The notes under the pieces: generated by a model
Seen by the model: the letters and a program-made list of their open reading frames with translations, nothing else
The model's database searches: none
What the model was told of the DNA's origin: nothing
Assembly (NCBI GenBank): GCA_035308365.1
Contig: DATGGU010000092.1
Location: forward strand, 1 to 22,280
Direction: 5' to 3'
Origin: PALSA-505 sp035308365
Lineage (GTDB): Bacteria > Actinomycetota > Actinomycetes > Streptosporangiales > Streptosporangiaceae
DNA: 22,280 nt
Position numbers and translations under genes: made by a program
In this document: piece by piece, positions 7,528 through 15,262 of the stretch
How the letters are laid out: each line of letters begins with the position of its first letter
Numbering within the stretch: the first letter of the stretch is position 1

Positions 7528-8540
7528 TAGGACTCCGCCAGAATCTGACCCACGTAACGTGCCACCGCGCGCACCGCTCCCATCGTCCCCGGGTAATCCA
7601 TCCGTGTCGGGCCGAGCACCGCCAGCTTGGCCAGGACCTGCTCACCCGCTCCATACCCGGTGGAGACGACCGACGCGTCGTGCAGGCCCTCCACCAGGTT
7701 CTCCGAGCCGATCTTGACGGTCAGCCGCGCCGGGTCATCAGTCTCGCCCAGCAGGCGCATGAGCACCACCTGCTCCTCCAGAGCCTCCAGGACGTCCCTG
7801 AGGCCCGTGGAGAAGTCCCTGGCGGCGAGGTTGGCCGCGCCGCCGAACACAATTTTTTCTTCGTGCCGCTCGACCAGGCTCTCAAGGAGCACGGAGAGCA
7901 CGGCGGCCGCGACCGGCCGGTCGGCCGGCGCGACCCGGGTGGGCAGGTCCGCGACGACCGCGGCGGCTTCGCTGATCTGCCGCCCGTCCAGGCAGGCGTT
8001 GAGCACCGCGCGCAGGTGCGCGATGGCCTCGTCGTCGACGCTGCCGGGCAGCTCGACCGTCCGCTGCTCGACCCGCCCGGTGTCGGTGATCAGCACGAGC
8101 AGCAGCCGGCCCGTGGCGATCGGCACCAGCTCGATGTGGCGGACCGCGGAATTGCGCAGCGAGGGGTACTGAACCACGGCCACCTGACGGGTGAGCTGGG
8201 CGAGCAGCCGGACGGTCCTGGTCACCACGTCGTCAAGGTCGTAGGCGCCGGCCAGGAACGTCTCGATGGCCCGGCGCTCGGCCGCCGACAGCGGCTTCAC
8301 CCCGGACAGCCGGTCCACGAACAGCCGGTAACCCTTGTCCGTCGGGATCCGGCCGGCGCTGGTGTGTGGCTGCGCGATGTAGCCCTGCTCCTCGAGCACC
8401 GCCATGTCATTGCGGATGGTGGCCGGTGACACGTCCAGGTTGTGCCGGTCCACCAGCGATTTGGACCCCACCGGCTCGGTGGTGGACACATAGTCTTCGA
8501 TAATGGCCCGCAGCACAGCGAGCTTGCGGTCATCGAGCAC
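7527..8540 (-). CDS. hrcA: Heat-inducible transcription repressor HrcA
   Basis: HrcA represses heat-shock operons by binding CIRCE. It has 337 residues from GTG at 8540, which sits behind a strong GGGAGGTGA. The N-terminal winged helix covers about 1-75: VLDDRKLAVLRAIIEDYV, TEPVGSKSL, SPATIRNDMAVLEE (recognition region) and HTSAGRIPTDKGYR are diagnostic. The C-terminal GAF-like/dimerisation domain follows, with ending ILAES. The frame is open to 8702, but that extension would read through the CIRCE site and is rejected. Autoregulation is expected because CIRCE lies in its own leader. Confidence 0.97.
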   Translation of the reverse strand: MLDDRKLAVLRAIIEDYVSTTEPVGSKSLVDRHNLDVSPATIRNDMAVLEEQGYIAQPHTSAGRIPTDKGYRLFVDRLSGVKPLSAAERRAIETFLAGAYDLDDVVTRTVRLLAQLTRQVAVVQYPSLRNSAVRHIELVPIATGRLLLVLITDTGRVEQRTVELPGSVDDEAIAHLRAVLNACLDGRQISEAAAVVADLPTRVAPADRPVAAAVLSVLLESLVERHEEKIVFGGAANLAARDFSTGLRDVLEALEEQVVLMRLLGETDDPARLTVKIGSENLVEGLHDASVVSTGYGAGEQVLAKLAVLGPTRMDYPGTMGAVRAVARYVGQILAES

Positions 8541-8560
8541 GTGTTCACCTCCCCGGGGCC

Positions 8561-8587
8561 CTGGCACTCGATAATCCCGAGTGCCAA
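8561..8587 (-). promoter_or_regulatory. CIRCE operator (HrcA binding site)
   Basis: The perfect inverted repeat TGGCACTC (8562-8569) / GAGTGCCA (8579-8586) is separated by 9 nt. Extending to 9-bp arms gives one mismatch. This matches the CIRCE consensus (TTAGCACTC-N9-GAGTGCTAA), with G for A at the third position of the arm. It lies 20 bp before the hrcA GTG and overlaps the expected transcription start. Confidence 0.95.
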
Positions 8588-8592
8588 TTCTA
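8587..8592 (-). promoter_or_regulatory. Candidate -10 box of the hrcA-dnaJ-rsmE operon
   Basis: On the minus strand TAGAAT abuts the upstream arm of CIRCE, so the start point would fall within the operator, as expected for HrcA repression. No convincing -35 hexamer is seen upstream. Confidence 0.45.
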
Positions 8593-8638
8593 TGGCCCCG
8601 AGGGGTCAGGAGGGCACACCTGGACAGCTGGAGGTGAA

Positions 8639-9466
8639 ATGCGCCGGGACTACGGGCCCGACGTACTGGCCGGAGAGTGGCGGGCCGCCCGGCGGAAACC
8701 ACCGCCGCCGGATGTCGAAGCCGAGCGCGGGCTGGTCGTGGAGACCCTGGACGGCGCCTTCTGCGGCGCCGTGATCCGCTGCGACAAGGCCGACGTGACG
8801 CTGGAGGACCGGTTCGGCAGGCAGCGGGTCTTCCCGCTGGAGCGGGGCGGGTTCCTGCTGGAGGGCAAGCCGGTCACCCTGGTGCGGCCGATTCCGAAGG
8901 CGGCCGCGGGCCCGGCCAGGACCGCCTCGGGCTCGGTGGCACCGCCGCGGCACGAAGCGCGGGTGGCCAGGGCCAGCCGGATCTATGTCGAGGGCAAGCA
9001 CGACGCCGAACTGGTCGAGAAGATCTGGGGCGACGACCTGCGCGACATCGGCATCGTGGTCGAGTTCCTGGCGGGCATCGACCACCTGCCGCGGATCGTC
9101 GCCGAGTTCGCGCCGGGGAATGGGCGGCGCCTCGGCGTGCTGGTGGACCACCTGGTGACCGGTTCCAAGGAGAGCCGGATAGCCGCCGAGGTCACGTCGC
9201 CGGACGTGCTGGTCGCCGGGCACCCGTTCGTGGACATCTGGCAGGCGGTCAAGCCGTCCGCGGTGGGCATCGCCGCCTGGCCGCAGGTGCCCAGGGGCGT
9301 GCCCTGGAAGGAGGGCGTGCTGCGCGCGCTGGGCTGGCCGGAGGACACAGCGATGGGCTGGCGGCGGATCCTGCGCGCCGCGCGCAGCTACACCGACCTC
9401 GAACCGGAACTGCTCGGCACCGTCGAGCACCTCATCGACTTCGTAACGTTCCTCGGCAGCGGCTAA
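8639..9466 (+). CDS. DUF3097 family protein, Toprim-like motifs
   Basis: This 275-residue cytoplasmic protein matches DUF3097, an actinobacterial family of unknown function usually found beside hrcA or hemW. ATG at 8639 follows GGAGG. The N-terminal part (1-85) looks like a small beta-rich domain. IYVEGKHDAELVEKIWG (115-131) and GVLVDHLVTGSKE (166-178) resemble the glutamate and aspartate motifs of Toprim domains such as RNase M5, but the usual DxD is VDH here. HPFVDIWQAVKP (195-206) is another striking block. A role in nucleic-acid metabolism is inference only. It is divergent from hrcA across the CIRCE region and leads a two-gene unit with the DUF4870 gene. Confidence 0.88.
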   Translation: MRRDYGPDVLAGEWRAARRKPPPPDVEAERGLVVETLDGAFCGAVIRCDKADVTLEDRFGRQRVFPLERGGFLLEGKPVTLVRPIPKAAAGPARTASGSVAPPRHEARVARASRIYVEGKHDAELVEKIWGDDLRDIGIVVEFLAGIDHLPRIVAEFAPGNGRRLGVLVDHLVTGSKESRIAAEVTSPDVLVAGHPFVDIWQAVKPSAVGIAAWPQVPRGVPWKEGVLRALGWPEDTAMGWRRILRAARSYTDLEPELLGTVEHLIDFVTFLGSG

Positions 9467-9498
9467 CCTGGCGCGCAGCAAAGAGTTACGAGGAAGTC

Positions 9499-10023
9499 AT
9501 GGAGCGCCACCCACCGGGGCCGGACACGCGGGCGCGCCGATGGCCGGCGGCGCGGCAGGCTCAGCCCGTCACGCACACCCATCACGAGTTCGACGTCACC
9601 GGGCCGATGCCAGCGATGCAGGCGGCGCCGCCTGCCGAGCCCGCCGCCAGGAACCACTCCGAGGAACTGCTCGCGATGGTCGGCTACCTGGGCGTGATCT
9701 TCTTCGCCTTCCTGCCCGCCCTGGTGATCTTCCTGCTCACCCGGCGCTCGTCGGCCTATCTGCGGTTCCACGCGGCCAGGGCGGTCAACCTGTCCATCAC
9801 GCTGATCCTGTTCGACCTGTCGGCCTTCATCGTCGGCCTGATGCTGGCCCTGGACACGGTCATACTGTCGCTGAGCGTGGCGCTGCCGCTGGCCACGGCG
9901 CTGTGGCTGACCGCGGCGTGCTATCTCGTCCGCACCGCGCTCGCGGCCGCCCGCGGCGAGGACTACGATCCCCCGGCCTGGCTCTGCGTCCAGATGCTCC
10001 ACCAGGCCGCGCCCACGAGCTAG
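9499..10023 (+). CDS. DUF4870 family membrane protein
   Basis: This is a 174-residue protein. A disordered N-terminus (1-50) is followed by three hydrophobic segments at about 60-80, 97-118 and 122-147. EELLAMVGYLGVIFFAFLPA and SAYLRFHAARAVNLS are typical of DUF4870/Tic20-like small membrane proteins. ATG at 9499 follows GAGG with a 5-nt gap; it starts 32 nt after the DUF3097 stop, so co-transcription is likely. Its TAG overlaps the opposing hemW TAG in the palindrome CTAG. Function unknown. Confidence 0.82.
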   Translation: MERHPPGPDTRARRWPAARQAQPVTHTHHEFDVTGPMPAMQAAPPAEPAARNHSEELLAMVGYLGVIFFAFLPALVIFLLTRRSSAYLRFHAARAVNLSITLILFDLSAFIVGLMLALDTVILSLSVALPLATALWLTAACYLVRTALAAARGEDYDPPAWLCVQMLHQAAPTS

Positions 10024-11237
10024 TCGGTCAGCCCCCGGATCACCGCGTCGGCGAGCAGCCGTCCCTGCCGGGTGAGCACGACCCGTCCACCGGCCCAGGC
10101 GGCCTGCTCCACCAGCCCGTCCCCCACGGCCGCCTCGGCGGCGGCCCGCCCGGCGGCGGTCAGCAGGCTGGCCGGGCACCCGGCGGCCAGCCGGGTGCGC
10201 AGCATGATCTCCTCGGTGCGGCGCTGCGGCCCGGTCAGCAGCTCCCGCGCCTGGCCCGGGCTGTGCCCCTCGGCCAGCCGGGCGGCGTAGCGGCGGGGAT
10301 GCCGGACGTTCCACCACCGGGTGCCGCCGATGTGGCTGTGCGCGCCCGGCCCGATGCCCCACCAGTCACCGCCGGTCCAGTAGAGCAGGTTGTGCTCACA
10401 CCGGGCCTTATCGCCGGCCGCCCAGTTCGAGATCTCATACCAGTGCAGGCCCGCGGCGCTGAACAGGTCGTCGGCGGCCAGGTACCGGCCGGCCATCGCG
10501 TCGTCGTCGGGTGCGGCCAGCTTCCCGCGCCGGACCTGGGCGGCCAGCCTGGTGCCGTCCTCGACGATCAGCGCGTAGGCGGAGATGTGGTCCGGCCCGG
10601 CGGACAGGGCGGCCTGGACCGACCGCAGCCAGTCCGCGTCCGACTCGCCCGGAGTGCCGTAGATCAGGTCGAGGCTGACGTGCTCGAACCCGGCGGCGCG
10701 GGCCCAGCCGGCGCAGCTCACCGCCCGCTGCGGCGTGTGCACCCGGTCCAGGGTGGCCAGCACGTGCGGCACCGCGCTCTGCATCCCGAACGAGATCCGG
10801 GTGAACCCGGCCGCCCGCAGCTCGCTCAGCGAGCGCTCGTCCACGGACTCCGGGTTGGCCTCCGTGGTCACCTCGGCTCCCGGCGCCAGCCCGAACTCGC
10901 CGTCGACGGCGCGCAGGATGGCGGCCAGCCTGGCCGGGGCGAGCATGGTCGGCGTCCCGCCGCCGAAGAACACCGTCGCCACGGCCGGGCTGGCGTCCCC
11001 GAGCACCCGCCTGGCCAGCCGGATCTCGCTGATCGCGAGATCCGCATAGGAGTCGCTGGCGCCACCGTCCAGCTCGTCCGCGGTATAGGTGTTGAAATCG
11101 CAGTATCCGCAGCGACTGGCGCAAAAAGGGATATGTACATACATTCCGAACGGAGCATTGCCAACCCGCTGCATTGCGCCGGCGGGCAGCGCGCCATTCC
11201 CCGGGATGGGCTCGCCGTCCGGTGGGGTGCCAGGCAC
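10020..11237 (-). CDS. hemW: HemW (radical SAM, formerly annotated as coproporphyrinogen III oxidase-like)
   Basis: HemW is a radical-SAM protein that in other bacteria binds haem and acts as a haem chaperone, rather than as the true HemN oxidase. It has 405 residues. The 4Fe-4S motif CASRCGYC supplies C39, C43 and C46 and is preceded by YVHIPFC. FFGGGTPTML (SAM-binding region), ISFGMQS and DLIYGTPGE follow. HNLLYW and GIGPGAHSH belong to the HemW C-terminal region. GTG at 11237 gives an N-terminus (PDGEPIPGNGALP) like actinomycete homologues. The start lies 9 nt after the MOSC stop, so the two are probably co-transcribed. The stop overlaps that of the convergent DUF4870 gene. Confidence 0.94.
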   Translation of the reverse strand: MPGTPPDGEPIPGNGALPAGAMQRVGNAPFGMYVHIPFCASRCGYCDFNTYTADELDGGASDSYADLAISEIRLARRVLGDASPAVATVFFGGGTPTMLAPARLAAILRAVDGEFGLAPGAEVTTEANPESVDERSLSELRAAGFTRISFGMQSAVPHVLATLDRVHTPQRAVSCAGWARAAGFEHVSLDLIYGTPGESDADWLRSVQAALSAGPDHISAYALIVEDGTRLAAQVRRGKLAAPDDDAMAGRYLAADDLFSAAGLHWYEISNWAAGDKARCEHNLLYWTGGDWWGIGPGAHSHIGGTRWWNVRHPRRYAARLAEGHSPGQARELLTGPQRRTEEIMLRTRLAAGCPASLLTAAGRAAAEAAVGDGLVEQAAWAGGRVVLTRQGRLLADAVIRGLTD

Positions 11238-11246
11238 CAGAGGTCC

Positions 11247-11912
11247 CTACCCCGCCGCCGCGCTCGGCAGCCGCCCGGCGGCCAGCCACTCGCCGGCCAG
11301 GCCATCGAATTTGACCGAGTGGCCGGGCACGCTCTCCAGGCGGCGCATCACGGCGACGTCGCGGGTGTAGAAGGCCTCCAGCGCGCCGGCCACGGTCACA
11401 CTGCCCTCGGGCCTGGACACCACCTCGGCCGGGTCACCGGCCCGCAGCGTTCCGGGCTCGCACACCCGCAGGTAGGCGCCCGGGCGCCCGGCCTGGCGGA
11501 ACGCCTTGATCCAGCCCTTCTCATCCAGCCAGTTCCGGAAGACGATGCAGGGGATGCGCGGCGAGGTCACCTGCACCACGACCCCGCCGAGCCGCCACAC
11601 CTCACCGATGACGGCACCGGTGACGTCCAGGCCCTGGGTGGTCACGTTCTCGCCGAACATCCCGCTGGGCAGCTTCCGGCCCAGCCGGCCGGCCCACCAG
11701 TCCAGATCCTCGCGGGCGTAGGCGTAGACGGCCTGCTCGGTTCCGCCGTGGTGGGCCTTGTCCACCTGCTCGTCGCCGGCCAGGCCGAGCAGCCCGACCT
11801 GTACGGCCGCGGGCACCGGGCGCTTGTCGATGGCGGTGCGCCGCAACTCGCCCGCCCAGGATGCACTCCGCCCCCGGCCGGTATTGACCGAGACAACCCG
11901 CGCGGTCTCCAT
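11247..11912 (-). CDS. MOSC domain protein (YiiM-like)
   Basis: This is a 221-residue protein with a MOSC fold, the domain shared by molybdenum-cofactor sulfurases and YiiM-type proteins. GLAGDEQVDKAHHGGTEQAVYAY (about 43-65), GMFGENVTTQGLD (84-96) and SPRIPCIVF (117-125, with the conserved Cys122) are family signatures. ATG at 11912 gives METARVVSVNTG, a standard start. The open frame to 12182 would add 90 unlike residues. There is no Shine-Dalgarno, but TAGCGT lies 7 nt upstream, so the mRNA may be leaderless. In other bacteria YiiM acts on N-hydroxylated compounds with a Moco enzyme; the substrate here is unknown. Confidence 0.9.
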   Translation of the reverse strand: METARVVSVNTGRGRSASWAGELRRTAIDKRPVPAAVQVGLLGLAGDEQVDKAHHGGTEQAVYAYAREDLDWWAGRLGRKLPSGMFGENVTTQGLDVTGAVIGEVWRLGGVVVQVTSPRIPCIVFRNWLDEKGWIKAFRQAGRPGAYLRVCEPGTLRAGDPAEVVSRPEGSVTVAGALEAFYTRDVAVMRRLESVPGHSVKFDGLAGEWLAAGRLPSAAAG

Positions 11913-11919
11913 GACCGGC

Positions 11920-11925
11920 ACGCTA
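11920..11925 (-). promoter_or_regulatory. Candidate -10 element for leaderless MOSC-hemW mRNA
   Basis: Minus-strand TAGCGT ends 7 nt before the ATG at 11912, the same spacing as at the HIT and lepA starts. No -35 consensus or ribosome site is seen. Confidence 0.35.
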
Positions 11926-12066
11926 ACCGACCAGCCGCCAGCGGGCGAATTCATTTGCCCCGGCCACCCAGTGTGGTTCCGGCCGGGAAGTTGAGTCCAC
12001 CTCCCCTGGAACGGGCGCCGTGAGCACGGAGTTAAGCTGATTAGGCTAGCTCTACGGGAGGCGCCG

Positions 12067-12678
12067 ATGACCACAGGGCCGGGGTACAGGTACGGGATGC
12101 CAGGTGGGGGCCGGTGGATGTCCGGCGCCGAGCACGCGAAAATGCGAGCCTGCGACGCGGACCGGGAGGGGACGGCCGACATGCTTCGCGGCGCCTTCGT
12201 CGAGGGCAGGCTCAGCCAGGAGGAACTGGACGAGCGCCTGGGCCAGGTCTATGCCGCGCGCACCTACGGCGACCTGGCCGCGCAGACCGCCGACCTGCCG
12301 GTTCAGCGCCCGCTCCCGATGATGCCGCCGCCCCGGCCGATGGCCAGGCAGCAGACCAACAGCATGGCGATCGGCTCGTTCGTGTGCGGGCTGCTGGAGA
12401 TCTTCTCGCTGGGGCTCACCGCGATCCCGGCGGTCGTGCTCGGCCATTCGGCCCGCAGGCAGATCCGGCGGACCGGTCAGCCCGGCGACGGGTTCGCCGT
12501 GGCCGGCCTGGTCCTCGGCTGGCTGGGCATCGCTTTCATGACGATCTTTCTGGTCGTCGGGATCGCCGCTGTAGCGAGCACCGCGCACCCTGGTGGGCTG
12601 CCAGCTTCCCACAGCATCCCGCACCACAGGTTCTTCAAGCCCGGTGCACCGCCGCCACCGGCACAACCGGGGCTGTGA
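12067..12678 (+). CDS. DUF1707 + DUF4190 membrane protein
   Basis: This 203-residue protein has an N-terminal DUF1707 (about 26-78: MRACDADREGTADMLRGAFVEGRLSQEELDERL, and TYGDLAAQTADLP), a small helical module common in actinobacterial membrane proteins. A proline-rich linker (80-95) precedes a DUF4190-like part with two transmembrane segments at about 100-126 and 142-170 around GHSARRQIRRTGQPGDGFAVAGLVLGW. The C-terminal tail is His/Pro-rich. ATG at 12067 follows GGGAGG with a 5-nt gap. A TAGGCT at 12043-12048 may be its -10. It is divergent from MOSC-hemW and convergent with lepA. Function unknown. Confidence 0.87.
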   Translation: MTTGPGYRYGMPGGGRWMSGAEHAKMRACDADREGTADMLRGAFVEGRLSQEELDERLGQVYAARTYGDLAAQTADLPVQRPLPMMPPPRPMARQQTNSMAIGSFVCGLLEIFSLGLTAIPAVVLGHSARRQIRRTGQPGDGFAVAGLVLGWLGIAFMTIFLVVGIAAVASTAHPGGLPASHSIPHHRFFKPGAPPPPAQPGL

Positions 12679-12714
12679 CGGCTCATGGGTGACCGGTAGC
12701 GTCGCCTCCGGGTC

Positions 12715-14565
12715 TCAGCGGCGCTTCTCGGCGGTGGACAGGGCAGCGATGAACGCCTCCTGCGGGACCTCGACCCGGCCGATCACCTTCATCCGGCGCT
12801 TGCCTTCCTTCTGCTTCTCCAGAAGCTTGCGCTTGCGGGTGATGTCGCCGCCGTAGCACTTGGCCAGCACATCCTTGCGCAGCGCCCGGATGTTCTCCCT
12901 GGCGATGATCCGCGACCCCACGGCCGCCTGGATCGGCACCTCGAACTGCTGCCGGGGAATTAGTTCCCGCAGCCTCGCGGTCATGGCCACGCCGTAGTCA
13001 CGGGCCTCGTCGGCATGCACGACCTGGCTGAACGCGTCGACCGGCTCGCCCTGCAGCAGGATGTCCACCTTGACCAGGTTCGCCTCCTGCTCCCCCGCGG
13101 GTTCGTAGTCCAGCGAGGCGTAACCCCGGGTGCGCGACTTGAGCTGGTCGAAGAAGTCGAAGATGATCTCCGCGAGCGGCATCGTGTAGCGGATCTCCAC
13201 CCGGTCGGCGGACAGGTAGTCCATGCCGAGCAGCGTGCCGCGCCTGGCCTGGCACAGCTCCATGATCGTGCCGATGAACTCACTGGGTGCCAGCAGGGTG
13301 GCCCGGACCACCGGTTCGAAGACTTGTGAGATCTTCACGCCCGACTGCCCTGAGGCGCCGGAACTGCTGGGGAACTCGCTCGGGTTGGTGACGGTGACCT
13401 CGCGCCCTGCCTCGGTGACCACCCGGTAGACCACGTTCGGCGCGGTCGAGATCAGCGACAGGTCAAACTCCCGCTCCAGCCGCTCCCGGACGATCTCCAT
13501 GTGCAGCAGGCCGAGGAACCCGCAGCGGAAGCCGAAGCCCAGTGCCAGCGAGGTCTCCGGCTCGTAAACCAGGGCCGCGTCGTTGAGCTGCAGCTTGTCC
13601 AGCGCGTCCCTGAAGTCCGGGTAGTCGTCGCCGTCCATCGGGTAGAGCCCGGAGAACACCATCGGCCGGGGATGTGCGTAGCCCGCCAGGGCCTCCCCGG
13701 CCGGATTGGCGGCGCTGGTCACCGTGTCACCGACCCGGGCCTGCCGGACATTCTTGACGCCGGTGATCAGGTAGCCGACCTCGCCGGCGCCCAGCCCGCC
13801 GGTCGGCACAGGCTCCGGCGAGATGACGCCGATCTCGAGCGTGTCGTGCGCCGCGCCGGTGGACAGCATCAGGCTCTTCGCCCGGCGGGAGAGATGCCCG
13901 TCCACCACCCTGACGTAGGTGACGACGCCACGGTAGGTGTCGTAAACCGAATCGAAGATCAGCGCGCGGGCCGGGGCGGCCGGATCCCCCTGCGGCGGCG
14001 GCACCCGGGTGACGATCGCGTGCAGCAGCTCGGCGACCCCTTCACCGGTCTTGGCGGACACCCGCAGCACGTCGTCCGGCTCGCAGCCGATGATGTGCGC
14101 GAGTTCCCCGGCGTACTTGGCGGGCTGCGCGGCCGGCAGGTCGATCTTGTTCAGCACCGGGATGATCTGCAGGTCCGCGTCCAGCGCCAGGTACAGGTTG
14201 GCCAGCGTCTGCGCCTCGATCCCCTGCGCCGCGTCCACCAGCAGGACGGCTCCCTCGCACGCGGCGAGCGACCTGGACACCTCGTAGGAGAAGTCGACGT
14301 GCCCGGGCGTGTCGATGAGGTTCAGCACGTACCCGGTGCCGTCCTGCCCGGTCCAGGGCAGCCGGACGGCCTGGCTCTTGATCGTGATGCCGCGCTCCCG
14401 CTCGATGTCCATCCGGTCCAGGTACTGCGCGCGCATCTGCCGCTCGCCGACGACCCCGGTAAGCTGAAGCATCCGGTCAGCAAGCGTTGACTTGCCGTGA
14501 TCGATGTGCGCGATGATGCAGAAATTGCGGATCACCACGGGATCGGTGCGGGCAAGGTCGGTCAC
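12715..14565 (-). CDS. lepA: Elongation factor 4 (LepA), back-translocating GTPase
   Basis: LepA is a ribosome-dependent translational GTPase. It has 616 residues, full length. G1 is AHIDHGKST (19-27), the switch region ERGITIKSQ (57-65), G3 DTPGHVDF (85-92), G4 NKID (139-142). The LepA-specific C-terminus follows (AKCYGGDITRKRKLLEKQKEGK RRMK region), which contacts the P site. GTG at 14565 is the family start. No Shine-Dalgarno is visible; TACCAT lies 7 nt upstream. The gene is divergent from rpsT and convergent with the DUF1707 gene (36-bp gap holding only a weak stem). Confidence 0.97.
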   Translation of the reverse strand: MTDLARTDPVVIRNFCIIAHIDHGKSTLADRMLQLTGVVGERQMRAQYLDRMDIERERGITIKSQAVRLPWTGQDGTGYVLNLIDTPGHVDFSYEVSRSLAACEGAVLLVDAAQGIEAQTLANLYLALDADLQIIPVLNKIDLPAAQPAKYAGELAHIIGCEPDDVLRVSAKTGEGVAELLHAIVTRVPPPQGDPAAPARALIFDSVYDTYRGVVTYVRVVDGHLSRRAKSLMLSTGAAHDTLEIGVISPEPVPTGGLGAGEVGYLITGVKNVRQARVGDTVTSAANPAGEALAGYAHPRPMVFSGLYPMDGDDYPDFRDALDKLQLNDAALVYEPETSLALGFGFRCGFLGLLHMEIVRERLEREFDLSLISTAPNVVYRVVTEAGREVTVTNPSEFPSSSGASGQSGVKISQVFEPVVRATLLAPSEFIGTIMELCQARRGTLLGMDYLSADRVEIRYTMPLAEIIFDFFDQLKSRTRGYASLDYEPAGEQEANLVKVDILLQGEPVDAFSQVVHADEARDYGVAMTARLRELIPRQQFEVPIQAAVGSRIIARENIRALRKDVLAKCYGGDITRKRKLLEKQKEGKRRMKVIGRVEVPQEAFIAALSTAEKRR

Positions 14566-14572
14566 GGGTCAC

Positions 14573-14578
14573 ATGGTA
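14573..14578 (-). promoter_or_regulatory. Candidate -10 element for leaderless lepA mRNA
   Basis: Minus-strand TACCAT ends 7 nt before the GTG at 14565, placing the start of transcription at the start codon. No ribosome binding site precedes the GTG. No -35 is recognised. Confidence 0.38.
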
Positions 14579-14628
14579 TGAGTCAGCGGCATGTCCCCGG
14601 GCCATGCCATCCGGTTGGCTCGCTCGGT

Positions 14629-14657
14629 TTGAGCCGGTGCCCCGCGTCGGATATCCT
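14629..14657 (+). promoter_or_regulatory. Candidate housekeeping promoter of rpsT
   Basis: TTGAGC (14629-14634) and TATCCT (14652-14657) are separated by exactly 17 bp, a good sigma-70-type match for a high-GC genome. The predicted start near 14664 gives a leader of about 100 nt before the rpsT GTG. Confidence 0.6.
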
Positions 14658-14665
14658 TTCCTGTC

Positions 14666-14693
14666 GCCGCTCCGGGCGTGTTCCGGTAGCGGC
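14666..14693 (+). promoter_or_regulatory. Stem-loop in the rpsT 5' leader
   Basis: GCCGCT (14666-14671) pairs with AGCGGC (14688-14693). CCGG (14672-14675) pairs with CCGG (14683-14686), with a bulged T and a 7-nt loop. It sits at the very 5' end of the predicted transcript. S20 is translationally autoregulated in E. coli, so a regulatory or mRNA-stabilising role is possible but unproven. Confidence 0.5.
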
Positions 14694-14763
14694 CCATCCC
14701 TTGTCGGTCTGATTCGCCCGATCGGTCCGACCGGCCCGAACAGATCACGAGCGAGGCTTTCGC

Positions 14764-15033
14764 GTGGCGAACATCAAGTCCCAGATCAAGCGCAACAGGC
14801 AGAACGAGAAGGCGCGGCTGCGGAACAAGGCCGTCAAGTCGTCCCTGAAGACGTCGGTCCGCAGGTTCCGCGAGGCGGCCCAGGGCGGCGACATGGACGA
14901 GACCGGTGCCGCCCTGCGCGTGGCCTGCCGGCAGCTCGACAAGGCCGCCAGCAAGGGCGTCATCCACAAGAACCAGGCCGCCAACCGCAAGTCCGCCATA
15001 GCCAAGCAGTACGCCCAGCTCACCAAGGGCTAA
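14764..15033 (+). CDS. rpsT: 30S ribosomal protein S20
   Basis: S20 binds 16S rRNA early in 30S assembly. The protein has 89 residues, highly basic and helical. MANIKSQIKRNRQNEKARLRN (start) and GVIHKNQAANRKSAIAKQ (C-terminal) are diagnostic. The start is GTG at 14764 with GAGG seven bases upstream. It stands alone on the plus strand between lepA and holA, the usual actinobacterial position. Confidence 0.97.
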   Translation: MANIKSQIKRNRQNEKARLRNKAVKSSLKTSVRRFREAAQGGDMDETGAALRVACRQLDKAASKGVIHKNQAANRKSAIAKQYAQLTKG

Positions 15034-15091
15034 GCCGCGCGGCACCGGGGGACCGTGATCATGCCGGTGTACTCATCGGTATCACCGACGC

Positions 15092-15154
15092 GGCCAGCGT
15101 GGTGCTGGCCGATCGTTACCGTACAACGCAGCTGCTGACCCCTCGACCAGCAGC
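15092..15154. terminator. Two stem-loops between convergent rpsT and holA
   Basis: GGCCAGC (15092-15098) pairs with GCTGGCC (15104-15110) over a 5-nt loop. GCTGCTG (15131-15137) pairs with CAGCAGC (15148-15154) over a 10-nt loop. Both are in the 229-bp gap between the rpsT and holA stops. They lack T tracts but could terminate in either direction. Nothing else is apparent in 15034-15262. Confidence 0.5.
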
Positions 15155-15262
15155 ACTTCCGGCGCCTCAGGCCGCTGTGGGGAGCCGGCCATTTCTCGTT
15201 GCTGCCTTACGACCTGTGAGAAAGCGCGGAGATTGCTGGCGCCTGGTTAGGGTTGACGGGGA

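Noticed and set aside
8541..8702. Upstream extension of hrcA to 8702
   Set aside because: It would translate through the CIRCE operator and into the divergent gene; a strong ribosome site marks 8540.
9540..12023. 827-codon open frame on the plus strand
   Set aside because: It runs through DUF4870 in a wrong frame and then antisense to hemW and MOSC; it is a GC-rich shadow with no domain.
13501..14490. 329-codon open frame on the plus strand
   Set aside because: Antisense to lepA; no motif and no ribosome site.
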